Source: Ephemerocybe angulata
Lineage: Eukaryota; Basidiomycota; Agaricomycetes; Agaricales; Psathyrellaceae
Length of the DNA: 64,000 bases
Reading direction: 5' to 3'
Assembly (NCBI GenBank): GCA_013368325.1
Contig: JAACJK010000221.1
Location: 62,001 to 126,000, forward strand
Shown: piece by piece, positions 1 to 11,569 of the stretch
How the letters are laid out: each line of letters opens with the position of its first letter
How positions within the stretch are numbered: the first letter of the stretch is position 1
Notes under the pieces: generated by a model
Databases searched by the model: none
What the model saw: only the letters and a program-made list of their open reading frames with translations
What the model was told of the DNA's origin: nothing
Position numbers and translations under genes: made by a program

Positions 1-696
1 CACCCCAGTCACAATTTCGCCACTACCGGCCGGAACCACCTGCATGATGATAAGCAGCAACGGCCATCTTCTCTCAGCCGAATTTGCCATCCTCTTGGGC
101 AGTGTCACCATTGCTATGCTTCTCATGGTAGCCTTACTATTTCGCAAACACTGGGGCTTTGATAGCAAGCTCTTGACTGCTTTCTACAGTGATGGAATTT
201 CGTACTTCGTGTGCCTCGCAGGTGCGTCAGACTACGAGTCCTTGAGGAGTTCAGGCGGCGTGACCATAGACTTCTGTCACTGATCAATCTTTTTATGTTA
301 CTAGTGCTAATATCTGCCAACGTCGCCGTGAATTGGGTTGCGCAGGAATCGTACAAGTATATCCTTATATTGTGAGTCAATACGTGGCCCGCTCCAAAAG
401 GCGAACCGCAGATCTAATGACAAGTTCGTTGCGCTGAAAGATTTGAAATGGACGCCCACGCCATCCTTTCCACCCGAATGCTCCTCCACATCCGCAAAGT
501 AGCCGACAAATCATTAGACGATATATCGTTCTCCAGAATCATGGCGCTACTCCCAACAAGTACTGATATAGATCCAGGTCCTCAGCTTCCTCATCCATCG
601 AGACCGGTGTCCGACAACCTATCTACTTTACGCTTCCGTACCTTTGACTCACTGCCCAAGCCGGGTCCTCTTAATAGTCTGGACCAATCTGCTTGA
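1..696 (+). CDS. Multi-pass membrane protein of the DUF6533 type, 3' part only
   Basis: The window opens inside this gene, so its N-terminal part is missing. Three exons can be joined: about 1-229, about 315-371 and about 443-696. The first carries a hydrophobic segment (FAILLGSVTIAMLLMVALLF) followed by a charged loop. The second continues another hydrophobic stretch (VLISANVAVNW). The third reads DAHAILSTRMLLHIRK and then a hydrophilic Ser/Pro-rich tail ending at the TGA at 694. This order, with a last helix, a STRM-LHIR motif and a short cytosolic tail, is the usual C-terminal end of the very large Agaricomycete family of seven-helix proteins carrying DUF6533. Members have no established function and are assumed to sit in the plasma membrane. 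The family call rests on motif memory, not alignment. Confidence 0.55.
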
Positions 697-913
697 TAGT
701 AAAAGAAAACTTGATAAAAACCTCCAATAGAGCTTTGTGTCGTCGATCCAATGGGCTCTTCTCTACTCTGGTTTAGCGCCCAATCGCCTAGTTTGAGGGA
801 TAAAGCGCGTTTGATTCCAAGGCCTAGGCGGTCTCTAGGCTCAAGTACCTAAAACAGGCTCCAGCCTTGGAGCTCAAGCGCCGGTGTCATAGACCCTTCC
901 CCCTTAACCAAGT

Positions 914-1872
914 TTACAGAGGGCTATCAGGCCGAATAAATGTTGGAGTGCCGGTTTCCCGCCCTAATTCATGAATAGCTTTCTCTGCATTTTCAACGCC
1001 CTCAGGAAGGCCGATAATCCTCGACTGATCCAGGCTTTGAGTAAACAACTCCCTCGCCTTGGTCTGATCCCCAGACATCTGTGAAAACGGAGAGCACTTA
1101 GTATGAACATTACGGACGATTCTAGAGTCAAACAAACGCACCTCTCGAATCATGCCAAGATTGAACAGCATACAGGCATATGCCACTTCACACACCGGGT
1201 GCGTCGTAAACGATCCCTTACGCACTCGGGAAGCGATTTCCAGCCCCTTGTTCGCCCACGCCTCAGCCTGAACGAGTGACTCTGGATCGTTCCTTGTGCG
1301 AAGAATGAGCTCAGATACGTTGCCCATTAACTGTGCTGCGCGGCACTGGTCTTCCGCGGTGGTAGATTGGGGTTGGATTGGGGTGGCGGGGGCATGAGGA
1401 TAGAGATGGCTTGAAGGTACAGCGGCATCGCGTAACTACATAGTGGGGGAGTGGTCAGTAAACAGACTAATTTACAGAGGGCGAGGAGTGATTGAAAGCG
1501 CACCTTATTTTACCCTCTCGTGAGTAGAAAGCTCCGAGAGCCTCAAATGGCGCCGCAATATCGTGATTTACAGCCCATCGCGGCGTCCGTAGCGTCTCCA
1601 TCATCTCTTTCAACTGCGCCGCACCTTCCTTCGGCTCGAAGTCAGCCTCAGATGAGCCCATCACATCTTTCAGCACAGATTCTACGCTATACACCAACCA
1701 CTTCTCCTCCTCCTCCTTCGGTTTCCCGAGAGCGTGAGTCCCCTAGCGTGTACGCGATGGCAACGGCACGCATGCGTTCTTGGGGCGAAAGGCCCGAGCG
1801 AATGCGGGCTAGTGTTTGGAAGTCAGTGGGGCCAAGTTGAATGTAGGTTTGGAGGTTCAGGTGAAACCACAA
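914..1872 (-). pseudogene. TPR-repeat protein, broken by frameshifts
   Basis: Read on the minus strand, four blocks look like one tetratricopeptide protein. They are LGPTDFQTLARIRSGLSPQE (near 1840), GKPKEEEKWLVYSVESVLKD (near 1690), PFEALGAFYSREGK joined over an intron to YAMPLYLQAISILMPPP (near 1500 and 1420), and AAQLMGNVSELILRTRND to the stop at 914. The last part has a clean intron at about 1081-1141. Two junctions do not work. After AYTLGD the frame shifts by one base before ALGKPK (about 1740), and it shifts again inside a C-rich run after LMPPPP (about 1390). No N-terminal exon was found upstream of 1872. TPR helices mediate protein contacts, and related fungal proteins are often predicted mitochondrial. 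It may be a decaying gene or a good gene carrying assembly indels. Confidence 0.5.
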
Positions 1873-2259
1873 TCCAGCCTAAGATATTGCGATTCAGACC
1901 ATGCAAACTTCGGGATCCCACAAACCAATCGACTCACAGTTCTAAGCGTAGTTGACTAGAAACTCAAGTTATATTCAAGTTTCTGTCCAAGTATGAATGT
2001 TGGCTTTGCAGCAGGATGAGTTTAGCGCCGGCGACGCTACGGTTATGATGCATCCCGACTTGAACGATGGTGGGCACCGGCTGCCGGCAAGCCAACAATT
2101 GGGTTATTTGGCATCGTCCCCTTCACCAAATACTCTTGAGGTTACCGTGGACTCGTCGCGACTCGAAATCTAGGACGCTTCCACCGACACAGGACTCACC
2201 AATAATCCCGACCTCTTCCTCCATCGTGCATTAGATTGAAGTCTGACGGTCAGGTGTAA
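1873..2259. other. Intergenic between the TPR locus and SEC24
   Basis: This stretch separates two divergently transcribed loci. It probably contains the SEC24 promoter and 5' leader. I saw no conserved coding segment, repeat or clear TATA box in it. Confidence 0.4.
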
Positions 2260-5200
2260 ATGTACCCGCATCCAAATCATATCCCCCAACCACCGCACTC
2301 GGCGGGCCTCGATTACAAAGGTATGGCATCCTTGAAGCAACGGCCTCTGGGAATGCTCACGAAAGAAGGACAGGACTACGGCCTCGAATAGATCCCATAC
2401 AAGTACCATCACCTATCGAAGCAGTCGAGAACGATCGGGTGGTATGGCAGAATAGGGCCTTCCCAACGCTGCCGGGCAGTCATGCACCACTATGCACGTC
2501 AGACTTCATCGCTGTAGACCAGGGTGCGCACAGACTTGCTGATTTTTGAAGTGATTACCTCTCTGACAATGGTCGATTGCAACAGGGAATGCGTCTCCCA
2601 AGTTCGTTCGTGTCTCGACATGGAACATGCCCAACACGCATAAGCTAGCGTCGGACTGCCAGATTCCACTCACCGCAGTATTTCAGCCGTTTGCCGATCT
2701 CGATCCACGTGAAGAACCTATACCTCTTGTTGAAACGGGCCCTGCGGGTCCTATGCGGTGCCAGAAGTGCAGGGGGTATGTCAATCCATGGGGAACTTGG
2801 GTAGCAGGTGGGAATCGCTGGAAATGCAATCTATGTCACCACGAGACTCCAGGTACGCTCAGTCCACTGCTCCGTACCGTGTCGTTTATGCAAACCAGAT
2901 ACATCCAGTCCCACCGGAGTATTTCTGTAATCTGGACGCGTCACAATTACGCTTGGACTATCAGCAGCGTCCGGAACTGCATAAAGGGACTTATGACTTA
3001 GTTGTACCGCAAGAGTACTGGGCTCAGCATCCCCCTACAAGGATCGCGATGCCATACGTGTCATCAGAAGTTCCTCCGACAGGCGCTCGACCACCCGCAC
3101 CTATGGACTATGTCTTCGCGTTTGACGTATCAGAGCAAGCCGTGCGTTCTGGCTTCCTTGCCGACGCGTGCTCTTCCCTTGTACAGATGTTATACGGTGA
3201 AGACCCCTACTTCCCGCCGACAAGCAAGATCAGCATCCTATCATTTGACCGTACTCTCCATTTCTACGATCTATCCGTGCGTATTTGGTGCTCATGTGAA
3301 ACTGCAAACTAATCCTTTTCTAGTCAGACTCGACCCCGATGCTCGTAGTTGCTGATCTAGACGAAGTTTTCGCACCTCTTCGGACGGGCCTCTTTGCTGA
3401 CCCCGAAGAACGTCGGTGAGCACAAAGAGTCTTTCCAACTTCTATTCCTCACTAATTCGGTGTTCAGCACATCCATAGAGACGCTTTTGGGTAGCCTCCC
3501 GAAGCGGTTCAACGAAACAGTCGAACGTGGAGCCGCGCTGTCATCTGCGGTCAGAGCGGGTTTGGCGGCATTCGCTGGTCGTGGCGGCCATCTCATCGTC
3601 TTCCAAAGTACAATACCCACCATCGGCCCAGGAGCGTTACCACCAGCCCCGAGCGAGGAGTCTATGTACGGCACTGGGGAAGAGATGAATCTGCACAAGC
3701 CCCGCGATAAGCTATGGCTGGATATTGCGGAGGAATGCATCGATGACGGTGTCGGCGTGTCTCTGTTCTTGGCGCCCTTCGCCTATATCGACGTTGGGTC
3801 GATCGGGGCGTTGGCCTCTGTGACGGGAGGAGAGATCTTCTTTCACCCTCGGTACGACCCGCCGAGAGATGCTGCTGTATTGGACTCTCAGATCCGGAGA
3901 CTAGTAACAAGATACCAGGGCTTTAACAGCACAGTACGCGTTCGGGTGTCAAATGGTAAGGCCGTTTCGTTGACTGCTGCATTTTAACTGGCTAATTGGA
4001 TTCAGGTTTGCGGATAACGAAGCACCACGGAAACTTCTACAAACGCTCGGCGACAGACATGGAGTTTGGAATTTTGGACGCAGACAAGTCTTTCACGGTC
4101 ACGTTGGACCACACTGGCACGTTGGATTGCCGGTCGAATGCGCATCTGCAATGCGCGGTGTTGTATACCTCTGTGGAAGGACAGCGCAGAGTTCGCGTGG
4201 TTAACCTTGCATTGAACGTCGTTGAACTGGCTGGGAGCGTGTTCCAATACGCCGACATGGAGACGACCGTTGCTCATTTTACTAGAGAAGGTTTGTTCTG
4301 TGTTTGGCTCCTTTGGGCTTGTTCTGACTACTCTTTAGCGATGCACAATTTGACCACCCAAAGAATAGCTATCATCAGAGACGACTTGATTGAGAAGTGT
4401 TCCTCTCTGTTGTTAGGTTATCGTCAGCAATGCGCCCAGGCGACGAGACACACACAGGTAGGAACACAGCTAAAATGTTTTTGGCGACTCTTAACTCTCT
4501 TTGAAGCTCATCATTCCTGAAGCCTACCGAGCTCTTCCAGCGTTCATCTTAGCTCTTCAAAAGAGCAAACCTTTGAAAGGTACCTTTATCTCCCTGGTAA
4601 CTCGGATGTTGCTGACCACACAACGACGACGTAGCCAGACAAGTTTCATCGGACGTTCGCAACTACGAGATCCACAAGCTCAAGTCGATGGACCTCCGCG
4701 CCTTAATCCACCATCTTTACCCCCGCCTTATGGCCTTGCATGACCTTGAAGACACTATCGCCGTCCCACAGGAAGTTGAGCAGCCTGATGGGACTTTTGT
4801 TACGACGATTTCATATCCGTCGTGTACGCGCGACAGTCATTTATTCATGGAATCTGGCGGTCTCTACCTCATAGGTGGGTTTGCCGGGCACAGTTCACCG
4901 CTTGCCCAATTGGCTGATCGGGTGTGGTCTAGATAATGAGGAAACCATTATTTTCTGGGTAGGAGCGAGTACGTCTCCCCAACTTCTGAAGGACCTCTTT
5001 GGAGAGGAGGACTTTATGTCGATATCTCCACATACGGTCAGTTTTCTGGTATCCCTGGTCTTGCCAAGGTATTGATCACAGACGGGCTTTCAGCATCACC
5101 TTCCTGTTCTCGATACACTGCTCTCTCAGCAGGTCCGCAATATTCTTAACGAGCGATACGCACACCGGAAACGACTTCCGAAGATGCACGTTGCGCGCCA

Positions 5201-5503
5201 GAATATGGATGGTATAGAGTTGGAGTTCAGTGACATGCTGGTTGAAGACCAGAATAACGGGGCTATGTCCTACGTTGACTGTGAGTGCCTTTTTCCCTCG
5301 AACCAATCCTGAGTACTGAGTGTTTATCCGATCGTTCCCTTCAGACTTGGCCGTTGTGCATCGGCAAATTTCCGCCATCGTGAGTTGTTACTTTTACTCT
5401 GGTTTTTTGTGAGAAGCTCGGTCTGATGGTTCGGTGTACATAGCTTACGGGAGGGGATTCTTACTCAAGAGGAAGTGGGTCGGCGATGAGGTCGCCTTGG
5501 TAG
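2260..5503 (+). CDS. SEC24: COPII coat cargo-adaptor subunit Sec24
   Basis: Sec24 pairs with Sec23 in the inner COPII coat and selects cargo at ER exit sites. The N-terminal exon 2260-2320 reads [20 protein letters not shown]. Exon 2374-2523 ([19 protein letters not shown]) and exon 2586-2852 follow. The last contains the zinc finger [11 protein letters not shown]...WKCNLC, with two CxxC pairs. The trunk domain ([19 protein letters not shown], then [12 protein letters not shown]) spans about 2909-3960. The beta-sandwich ([14 protein letters not shown]), helical segment ([11 protein letters not shown]) and gelsolin-like end ([26 protein letters not shown]) follow, each split by 50-60 nt introns. 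All frames join without breaks over about ten introns. The last exon is uncertain: a GTGAGT donor at about 5380 gives a stop at 5503, while reading through stops at 5412. The N-terminal Pro/Gln-rich region is short for the family, so an extra upstream exon is possible. Confidence 0.9.
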
Positions 5504-5956
5504 TGCAGGGTTTTCAGCAAAGCAGCTGTAGATACATAGATCAGCGGTAGTACCTGCGGAGTAACATAGGTGCGTTGGGGCTGCTTCTGATTTCTGGTCG
5601 AAATTGGAGCTCGTGCGTGTGACCCCGTTTGCCAATACTCGCCTGGGTCGAGACTCGAGATAGTGTGCATGAGGCTTGGATGCCGATGAGGGGCAACCCT
5701 AGATACAGCGTTCGGCGATTGGAGCCAAGGCCAATCCTCACGGACTTGGAAATACTGTGTGTTGTGAACCCGTTTCATGGCAAGTTGCGAGCCAACCGAC
5801 GAAAACGGATCTACTTCCGCCGATGAACAGATATATAAACGCTTCGCCGTCAGTTGGAATGTTATCAACTAACCACTACCTTCACCACCCAAATTTCACC
5901 CAAATTAAGACTTACGCCTAGACTTTTAGAGAGCGGGAAACATCTAGCTTTCGACA
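5504..5956. promoter_or_regulatory. Promoter region of the F-box gene, with TATA box
   Basis: TATATAAA lies at 5832-5839, about 118 bp upstream of the ATG at 5957. The long minus-strand reading frame across 5461-5868 has no family resemblance and overlaps the SEC24 3' end, so I treat it as chance. Confidence 0.4.
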
Positions 5957-7561
5957 ATGGGAGGCTCAGACTTTTACTGCTTTGTACGTCAGCATTGGCA
6001 CTTGTACAAGCTCTAACGATGACGTTCCTAGCTCTCGGGAATGACCCACATTGAAGGCGAGGATGCGGTGAGACTCGGGTCCTCGCTCTAGGAATGTCAG
6101 GTGCAATTTTCTAATAAAACCGTCCTCAGATTCTTGGGGAACTCGAGATCGAGCCCGACCCACAAATAATTCGCAAACCTGATGAGGACGACTTGGATGA
6201 CATCCGAGAGTACCTTGCTGCCGAAAAGTCAAAGGCGGAGGGCGTTGAAGTTCATTCGAGCACTATCGACGTGACAAAATGGCACTGTGCGCTCGGAAAG
6301 CTCTTTGCCTCAGAGGATTGAGTACTGACCCAACTCCGGTGGTCTCTACTAGACCCATCAAAAGGTGTTCTCAGTGGCCTCCTTTTATCGGAGGATGATA
6401 TGGCTGCAACACACGATTGTGTGCTTATATCTGGATATGAGCCTGATGAAGACGACCCTGAGGAGGTTGGCCTTGTATACTGCGAAGACATGGGAGTAGG
6501 TAAGCCCGTCCAGCTATCCTGCTTCTGTATGTCGCTAAAATTAAGTGGTACTGCTCTGCTTTACCAGATGATGTGGAGAACCTGAGCGACCATGCAATCG
6601 CGGTCTTCAATGTCTACTCCACTGAGTCTGGATGCTACTCGTGCCATGACGACGAAGAAAAGGATTATAGCCTCTGGCGGGACAGGCTCGGGTTCTACGT
6701 GACCTTCACGTCCTATTGCATCCTCCAAACAGTAGCTCCGGAAGTTACGCCGAGTGTCCTCTATCGTGTGTTCAAGCATCGGTACGACAGCGAGAGCGAC
6801 GGTGGTAAGGCATTCGACAAGATTGACTATGGGGTTGTAAAGCAGACCATGAATCAGTATGTCGCCAGGACGGAGGCGTGTGGGAGACAAAACCATTCGC
6901 GTGGATGGTGGCAGAACATGCTGTATTACGTCCAAGCGACGGATGAGGAGGTATTGAAGGAAGCCTGGAGCGGGGAAGGGAGCCTCTGGGCCTTCACCAG
7001 GCCAGACAGGTATGGACGTTCCTGAGTGACGACGATGTGGAATATGAAGGCAGCTGCTGAACGCGACCTTTCTTCAGATTCCCAATTGAGAAAGCGATAG
7101 CTGCCCTGTCTCTCTCGTCTTTCCCGCCGGGCAGTCCTAGTGGCGGATACGGGTCGTCTACCTTCGAGCGGCTTCCTCTAGAGCTTTTACTCAAAATTAG
7201 CGAGTCGATGACGCTCAAGACATTCCTCGACGTCCTCGCGCTGAATAGAGCAGTGCGGGAATTGCTCCTCCCTCACGGAGATGAGATATCGTACAAAGCC
7301 ATGCGAAGTATGGAGCCTTGGCACTTCCCCTCACATCCCCTCGAAACCCCAGAGGGGGCGAGAGACGAGGAGGAACTCAATTGGTGGAAGGAAAAGTGGG
7401 CAAAGGATGGGATTGATGAAGCTTCCATTGAGCGCTCTGCTCCTTGGCTCAAGTATAGGATCAAGTGTAGTCGGGATAATAGCATGCGGAGTCGCAGAAG
7501 GATATGGCGTACTGCAGAGACCATCAGGGATGTGGCCGTTGAACTGGGATTCATTGAGTAG
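5957..7561 (+). CDS. F-box protein of the Agaricomycete MGG-DxYC type
   Basis: The protein starts MGGSDFYC, the usual opening of a large mushroom family that ends in an F-box. Exons alternate with short introns: 5957-5983, then about 6031-6066, 6130-6283, 6350 to about 6493, 6568 to about 7010, and 7078-7561. The intron 6284-6349 (donor GTGCGC, CTGAC, acceptor CTAG) removes an in-frame TGA at 6319, so the gene is intact. Acidic, Tyr-rich central segments are followed by the F-box FERLPLELLLKISESMTLKT (codons about 7168-7227) and a basic tail ending in VELGFIE. F-box proteins recruit substrates to SCF ubiquitin ligases through Skp1. The substrate cannot be told from sequence. Confidence 0.75.
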
Positions 7562-8474
7562 AGTGAGGTTATTAGATTCACTCATTTATATGCTTACATT
7601 GTCCCTCCGAATTGTTATGGGTCTAGTCAAAGTGGATTCCGGTTAACAAAGATCATCGTCAACGTCGACCGAGTGCTCGCCCTCGGAGATGGCCTCGCCC
7701 TAACAAAGGCATACGAGGATGAACATCTAGCCTCTGAGCCTTTGGTAGCATAGGAATGGGCCCACTGAGTTCTATATGCCAATTTGTATAGAATACAAGG
7801 GTGATAAAGTGTAGCACAGTGCATGCGTGACAGCGCCGTGAGCATGCCTCCTTAGCCTTGCCCTCTCAAAGATGAATGATATTCATAGAAAAAAGGAGTG
7901 AAATAGCTCATAGCTACCCATATGTACACAAGACTCTCTTCTATCAGCCAAAATGCATTTAGGATGCACCGTTGCCTACCGTCATTCTCCACCTCGACGC
8001 GCGCAAACGACTAAGTCCGGCGTGACAATCCGTGACACGCCTAAATCAGCCCAGGCGTTACCTGACGGTAACCTGTCACGGAGTGACATCAAAAGGTGTG
8101 ACCGGGACGCGAGCCTACCAAATCGGGTTTGTTTGGTGATTGATAAGCAATGGATCTGTGATGGCGGGTAAGTGAGGCACGAATGCGGGTATTGTCCTTT
8201 CTTCACCGACCACCACCATCCCAGGTTGCTCGGGCCTTTGACGCTCGAATCCACCAATACCCTTCCGTTCTGCTGCTTCCACTGCACTCTACCTGTCGAA
8301 ACCAGTCGTAATTGCTCGCGAGAAGACTTCAACGGTCCAATCTCAACTACGACGTGAACCGATCTTCCGATCCCCGCCCAGGACCTGCCTCAAAGGGCAA
8401 TCGACGGGATACGCACATCCCGACAACTCACCAAAAATGGACAAGCCCCTTACTACCACCAACAACGAACCGGT
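7562..8474. other. Intergenic, no gene seen
   Basis: About 0.9 kb between two plus-strand genes. Reading frames here are short and lack family motifs. The end (from about 8200) is C-rich and is probably the leader of the next gene. An ATG at 8437 (MDKPLTTTNNEP) followed by GTATGT looks like a first exon, but it does not splice in phase to the downstream frame. Confidence 0.35.
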
Positions 8475-9539
8475 ATGTTCTTATCTCTCTCAGACACTGA
8501 ACTCTGTATTAACAGCATCGCAACCAAGGCCGTAGACGCCTTTCGTGCGAAATGCAACCCTGCCTACCTCGAAGCCATCGAGGAGGAGGCACAGGAACAG
8601 TCCAAGCGCCCGACACGGGTCCGTTTAGTGCAGGAACCCCACCCAACCGATGAAGAACTCGCGAAGAACCGCGTCAAGTTTCGCGATTGGGCCTACAACA
8701 ACCCCCTACCCCCTCTCGACGTCACCTCGCAATTCCGGCAACCGAGTGCGAAGGAGTACGAGGCTCTGGTTGCCATCCATGGGGAGAAGGGTTGGCTTGC
8801 TGCCTGGAAGAAGAAAGTTCATGTGTACCACCTCTCCAATGTCGCCAAGGCCATCGTCAAGACCCCGCCTCTCAGCCGCGAAGGATCTTTTGTCGACCCC
8901 AATGCAACCCAACCAGCGGACAAACTAGAAGCTGCACTCAATGGATTGGCGCCTGCCATGCGACCCCGCCCGTTGGCAAACGCTCCTACCGAACCAGCCG
9001 AAAGCTTCGAGGACGACAAGGAGGTGGCGGCCTCATCTTCAAAACAATCACTCGCGGATACCCAGAAGGCATCTTCCCCGGCTCCACGCACTTCCTCTGT
9101 TGCAGTCGCTTCCACATCAAAGCAATCCCATGCGACCACATCCCAGGCCCCCCTCCGCGCTGCCCCTACCCTGGTCACCATCGAATTCGCCTCCCCAAAC
9201 CCAAACCCTCGCAAGCGAAAACTCCGCACTGCACCATCTTCCAACTCCCTTCGTGCCGCAAGCTCCTCCAAGCCTGAACCCAAGCCATCAAAGGAATCCC
9301 TTGCCAGTGAGCGACCCATCGCTGCTCTCCCCAAGAGGAAGACTCGGGCCCGCCAAGTGGTTCCCCCATCAACTCGCGTCCTTCGCTCTCAAACCAAACA
9401 GAGAGCAGGCCCTGCGTCCGCGGAAATCAGCTGCGGGGGCGTAAAGCGCTCTGATTCCTTAAGTGCGCGCACATTGCGCACCCAACCCAAGGCCTCCCCC
9501 AAGAAGAAGGCTCGAACCGGTCAAGCCGGGCGTCGCTGA
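8475..9539 (+). CDS. Basic, largely disordered nuclear-type protein, unknown function
   Basis: A 354-residue frame in two parts. Residues about 15-140 look ordered (AFRAKCNPAYLEAIEEEAQE, EYEALVAIHGEKGWLAAW, VYHLSNVAKAIVK). The remainder is rich in Ser, Ala, Pro and Lys with several clusters resembling nuclear localisation signals: NPRKRKLR, LPKRKTRARQ and SPKKKARTGQAGRR at the extreme C-terminus. I recognise no catalytic motif. The strong codon pattern and length support a real gene. The start is unsettled: the upstream ATG at 8437 has a good donor at 8473, but the acceptor at 8515 leaves the wrong phase by one base, so either the ATG at 8475 is used or one base is missing. A DNA- or chromatin-associated role is only an inference from charge. 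Confidence 0.6.
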   Translation: MFLSLSDTELCINSIATKAVDAFRAKCNPAYLEAIEEEAQEQSKRPTRVRLVQEPHPTDEELAKNRVKFRDWAYNNPLPPLDVTSQFRQPSAKEYEALVAIHGEKGWLAAWKKKVHVYHLSNVAKAIVKTPPLSREGSFVDPNATQPADKLEAALNGLAPAMRPRPLANAPTEPAESFEDDKEVAASSSKQSLADTQKASSPAPRTSSVAVASTSKQSHATTSQAPLRAAPTLVTIEFASPNPNPRKRKLRTAPSSNSLRAASSSKPEPKPSKESLASERPIAALPKRKTRARQVVPPSTRVLRSQTKQRAGPASAEISCGGVKRSDSLSARTLRTQPKASPKKKARTGQAGRR

Positions 9540-10123
9540 TGGCGCTTGAGCTTGAACGTCTACCTCGCCGTGGTCTGGTATCCAGACCCTCTCTTGCATA
9601 TCAAGGCACAGTCGCTGTCGACTGTTCGCACTACCAGGATCCTCGACAGTTTCTCTGTCTTTCCTTCACGTCTTTATCACGACTACGCACATCCACTTCC
9701 ACGTTGCAATTGTACATATACAACCCCATCCCGCCTGCCCATCACGGACGTTCTCTTTGCATCTCATATGTTTTGCTTTAGTTCGCTATCCCCCGTCCCC
9801 GGCCAAGCCAATTGAGTCGTTCGCTATCATCTCATTACCCCACCTCGCATGTCAATGGTGCATCGCGGCTCGCATTATCATTTGCTTTCCAAAGTTCTCA
9901 AGTTCCTGTTTTCGTTTGTTATCTGCTCATCTCTTTCCGATCTCATTGTTGTGTGTATGTACTGTACTTAGTGTACTCTAAAGCTCAAGGCTTTACCATT
10001 CTATACCCTAGCATAGGTATCATCGTAGTACTACACCAGGCCCAAACCAGGCCTCATGTTTCTTCGTGCTCCAGAGTTCTATAAAATGTCTGTTTAAAAT
10101 CAAGATCGCCACAGATACGTTCC
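9540..10123. other. Convergent 3' region
   Basis: T- and C-rich sequence between the plus-strand basic-protein gene and the minus-strand F-box gene. It is probably the 3' untranslated regions of both. No gene seen. Confidence 0.4.
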
Positions 10124-11569
10124 CTAAACACATTTCCGAATTGTAGACTGGTACGAAGTCGCATGTTGTAAGAAGGAGCCTACGGCGAGAGAGACCGAAT
10201 GCTCATTCTCTGCAGGTATCTCTAGATGGACAGTCGATATGTAGGGGGCGACCGGCACCCACTCTGCCAAGAGTTCAGAAAGCTTTGAGCCCCCCTCTTT
10301 GATTGTTACTTGGACCCAATCATTTGGGGAGGCTTTGGGAAAGGAGGAGCGGACTCGAAAGTCATCTTCTTCCGTGTCCCAGTCCGAGCTCCGTGTGCAC
10401 TCCTGAACAGCGACACCGCTGGGAGTAAAGCCCAGGTAGAGGTATCGCGAATTGGAGAGTGAAATCTGCATCCGAGTATCCTTCGACCTGTTGCCCTGAG
10501 TTTGAGGGGTACCTCCCACTGCAGGGTCCCCGTGCATGGCAGGGATGATGAGTTGGTTGATGATGCCCTCAATGATCTTGCCGCAGTGGTGCAGGGCTTC
10601 GGAAGGCAGAAACGCGGAATTTGGCATTTCCAGAGAGACGGTGCGGAGGGAGGGTAGCGATGCTCGGGAGACGATGCTGTGAAGCAGAGAATGAGATACA
10701 CGGAGGTTGAGCTCGGTCAGTTTTGGGAGTGTGATGTAGTCACGGCCCCTGGCAGGGCCCTTGACTGAGTCCTTTTGCACTTCGCTAGCGTTAGGTTTGG
10801 CGTATAGGCTCATACTCAGGGAGATGAGGTTGGGGCAGCAGGCCAACAAAAACATCCACTCGTCGGCTCCCCATGGGAGAGCGAATGACGGGAGGGCGAT
10901 CTCAAAGACTTGAAGATTGTCGGTGCGGATCGTGCTGAGGTCCATCCAGCATGCGCGAAGCTGGAGGGACCTCAGTGGTGCCTCGTCCAGAAACGCGAAT
11001 GCGATGTTCCTGAAAGTAAAGAGATCGCCGCTGTCCAGTGATAACTCTTCGAGGGACTTGATGGGGGGAGTTTGCTTGAGCTGCAATGGTGTGAGCATCG
11101 CATGCGCCTTGCTGCTGACGCGGGCGGCGAACGAGCGAGTGCGGGACATGGCTTCGACCTCCAATGTATCGGGGTGGTACTTTGTTGTCGAGGGAAGGTG
11201 GTACATCCTGTGGAGCCGTTCCCATCCGATATCTAGCGAGAGGTCGCCGCATCTCTCGAGGATCGTGCGCGTGAACTCGAGGGTTCTGGGACCCCTTTCC
11301 GTTCTGTGGAGGAAGGCGTAGCGCCTCCAGAGCTCGGGGCATGCAAGGGCAGCGTTGCGCCAGCGCTGGCAGGTGTGTGATATGGAGAGTATGTCGATGA
11401 ACGACGACTGTGTGCGCCGGGCATTGAAGGAGAAGATGGCGGCGAGGAGCTCGTTTGGGAGGACTTCGATAGCGCATTTTTCGACGTTGATGCGGGAAAG
11501 AGGCGCTTCTGGGGAAACAGAACGTCTCCCAAAGAAATGGGAGAATCGAGACTTGAGCTTTCCCTTCAT
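10124..11569 (-). CDS. F-box / leucine-rich protein
   Basis: A single uninterrupted frame of 481 residues starting MKGKLKSRFSHFFGRRSVSP. The F-box lies at about residues 30-75 (IEVLPNELLAAIFSFNA, then SHTCQRWRNAALACPELWRR), the typical Agaricomycete version with the CxxWRxxA element. Downstream, irregular leucine-rich segments follow (SLEELSLDSGDLFTFRNI, PLRSLQLRACWMDLS, LPKLTELNLRVSHSLL, SLRTVSLEMPNS), consistent with a substrate-binding LRR face. The likely role is as an SCF ubiquitin-ligase adaptor with unknown substrate. It is not closely similar in sequence to the two other F-box pairs in this window, apart from the F-box itself. Confidence 0.8.
   Translation of the reverse strand: MKGKLKSRFSHFFGRRSVSPEAPLSRINVEKCAIEVLPNELLAAIFSFNARRTQSSFIDILSISHTCQRWRNAALACPELWRRYAFLHRTERGPRTLEFTRTILERCGDLSLDIGWERLHRMYHLPSTTKYHPDTLEVEAMSRTRSFAARVSSKAHAMLTPLQLKQTPPIKSLEELSLDSGDLFTFRNIAFAFLDEAPLRSLQLRACWMDLSTIRTDNLQVFEIALPSFALPWGADEWMFLLACCPNLISLSMSLYAKPNASEVQKDSVKGPARGRDYITLPKLTELNLRVSHSLLHSIVSRASLPSLRTVSLEMPNSAFLPSEALHHCGKIIEGIINQLIIPAMHGDPAVGGTPQTQGNRSKDTRMQISLSNSRYLYLGFTPSGVAVQECTRSSDWDTEEDDFRVRSSFPKASPNDWVQVTIKEGGSKLSELLAEWVPVAPYISTVHLEIPAENEHSVSLAVGSFLQHATSYQSTIRKCV

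Noticed and set aside
2260..2627. SEC24 appeared truncated at its N-terminus (first obvious frame starts 2627)
   Set aside because: Exons 2260-2320, 2374-2523 and the start of exon 3 at 2586 supply the expected N-terminal motifs in phase.
5461..5868. 135-codon minus-strand frame downstream of SEC24
   Set aside because: No recognisable motif, overlaps the SEC24 end, and faces the F-box promoter.
6319..6321. In-frame TGA in the F-box gene at 5957, suggesting a pseudogene
   Set aside because: A canonical 66-nt intron (GTGCGC at 6284 to CTAG at 6349) removes it in phase.
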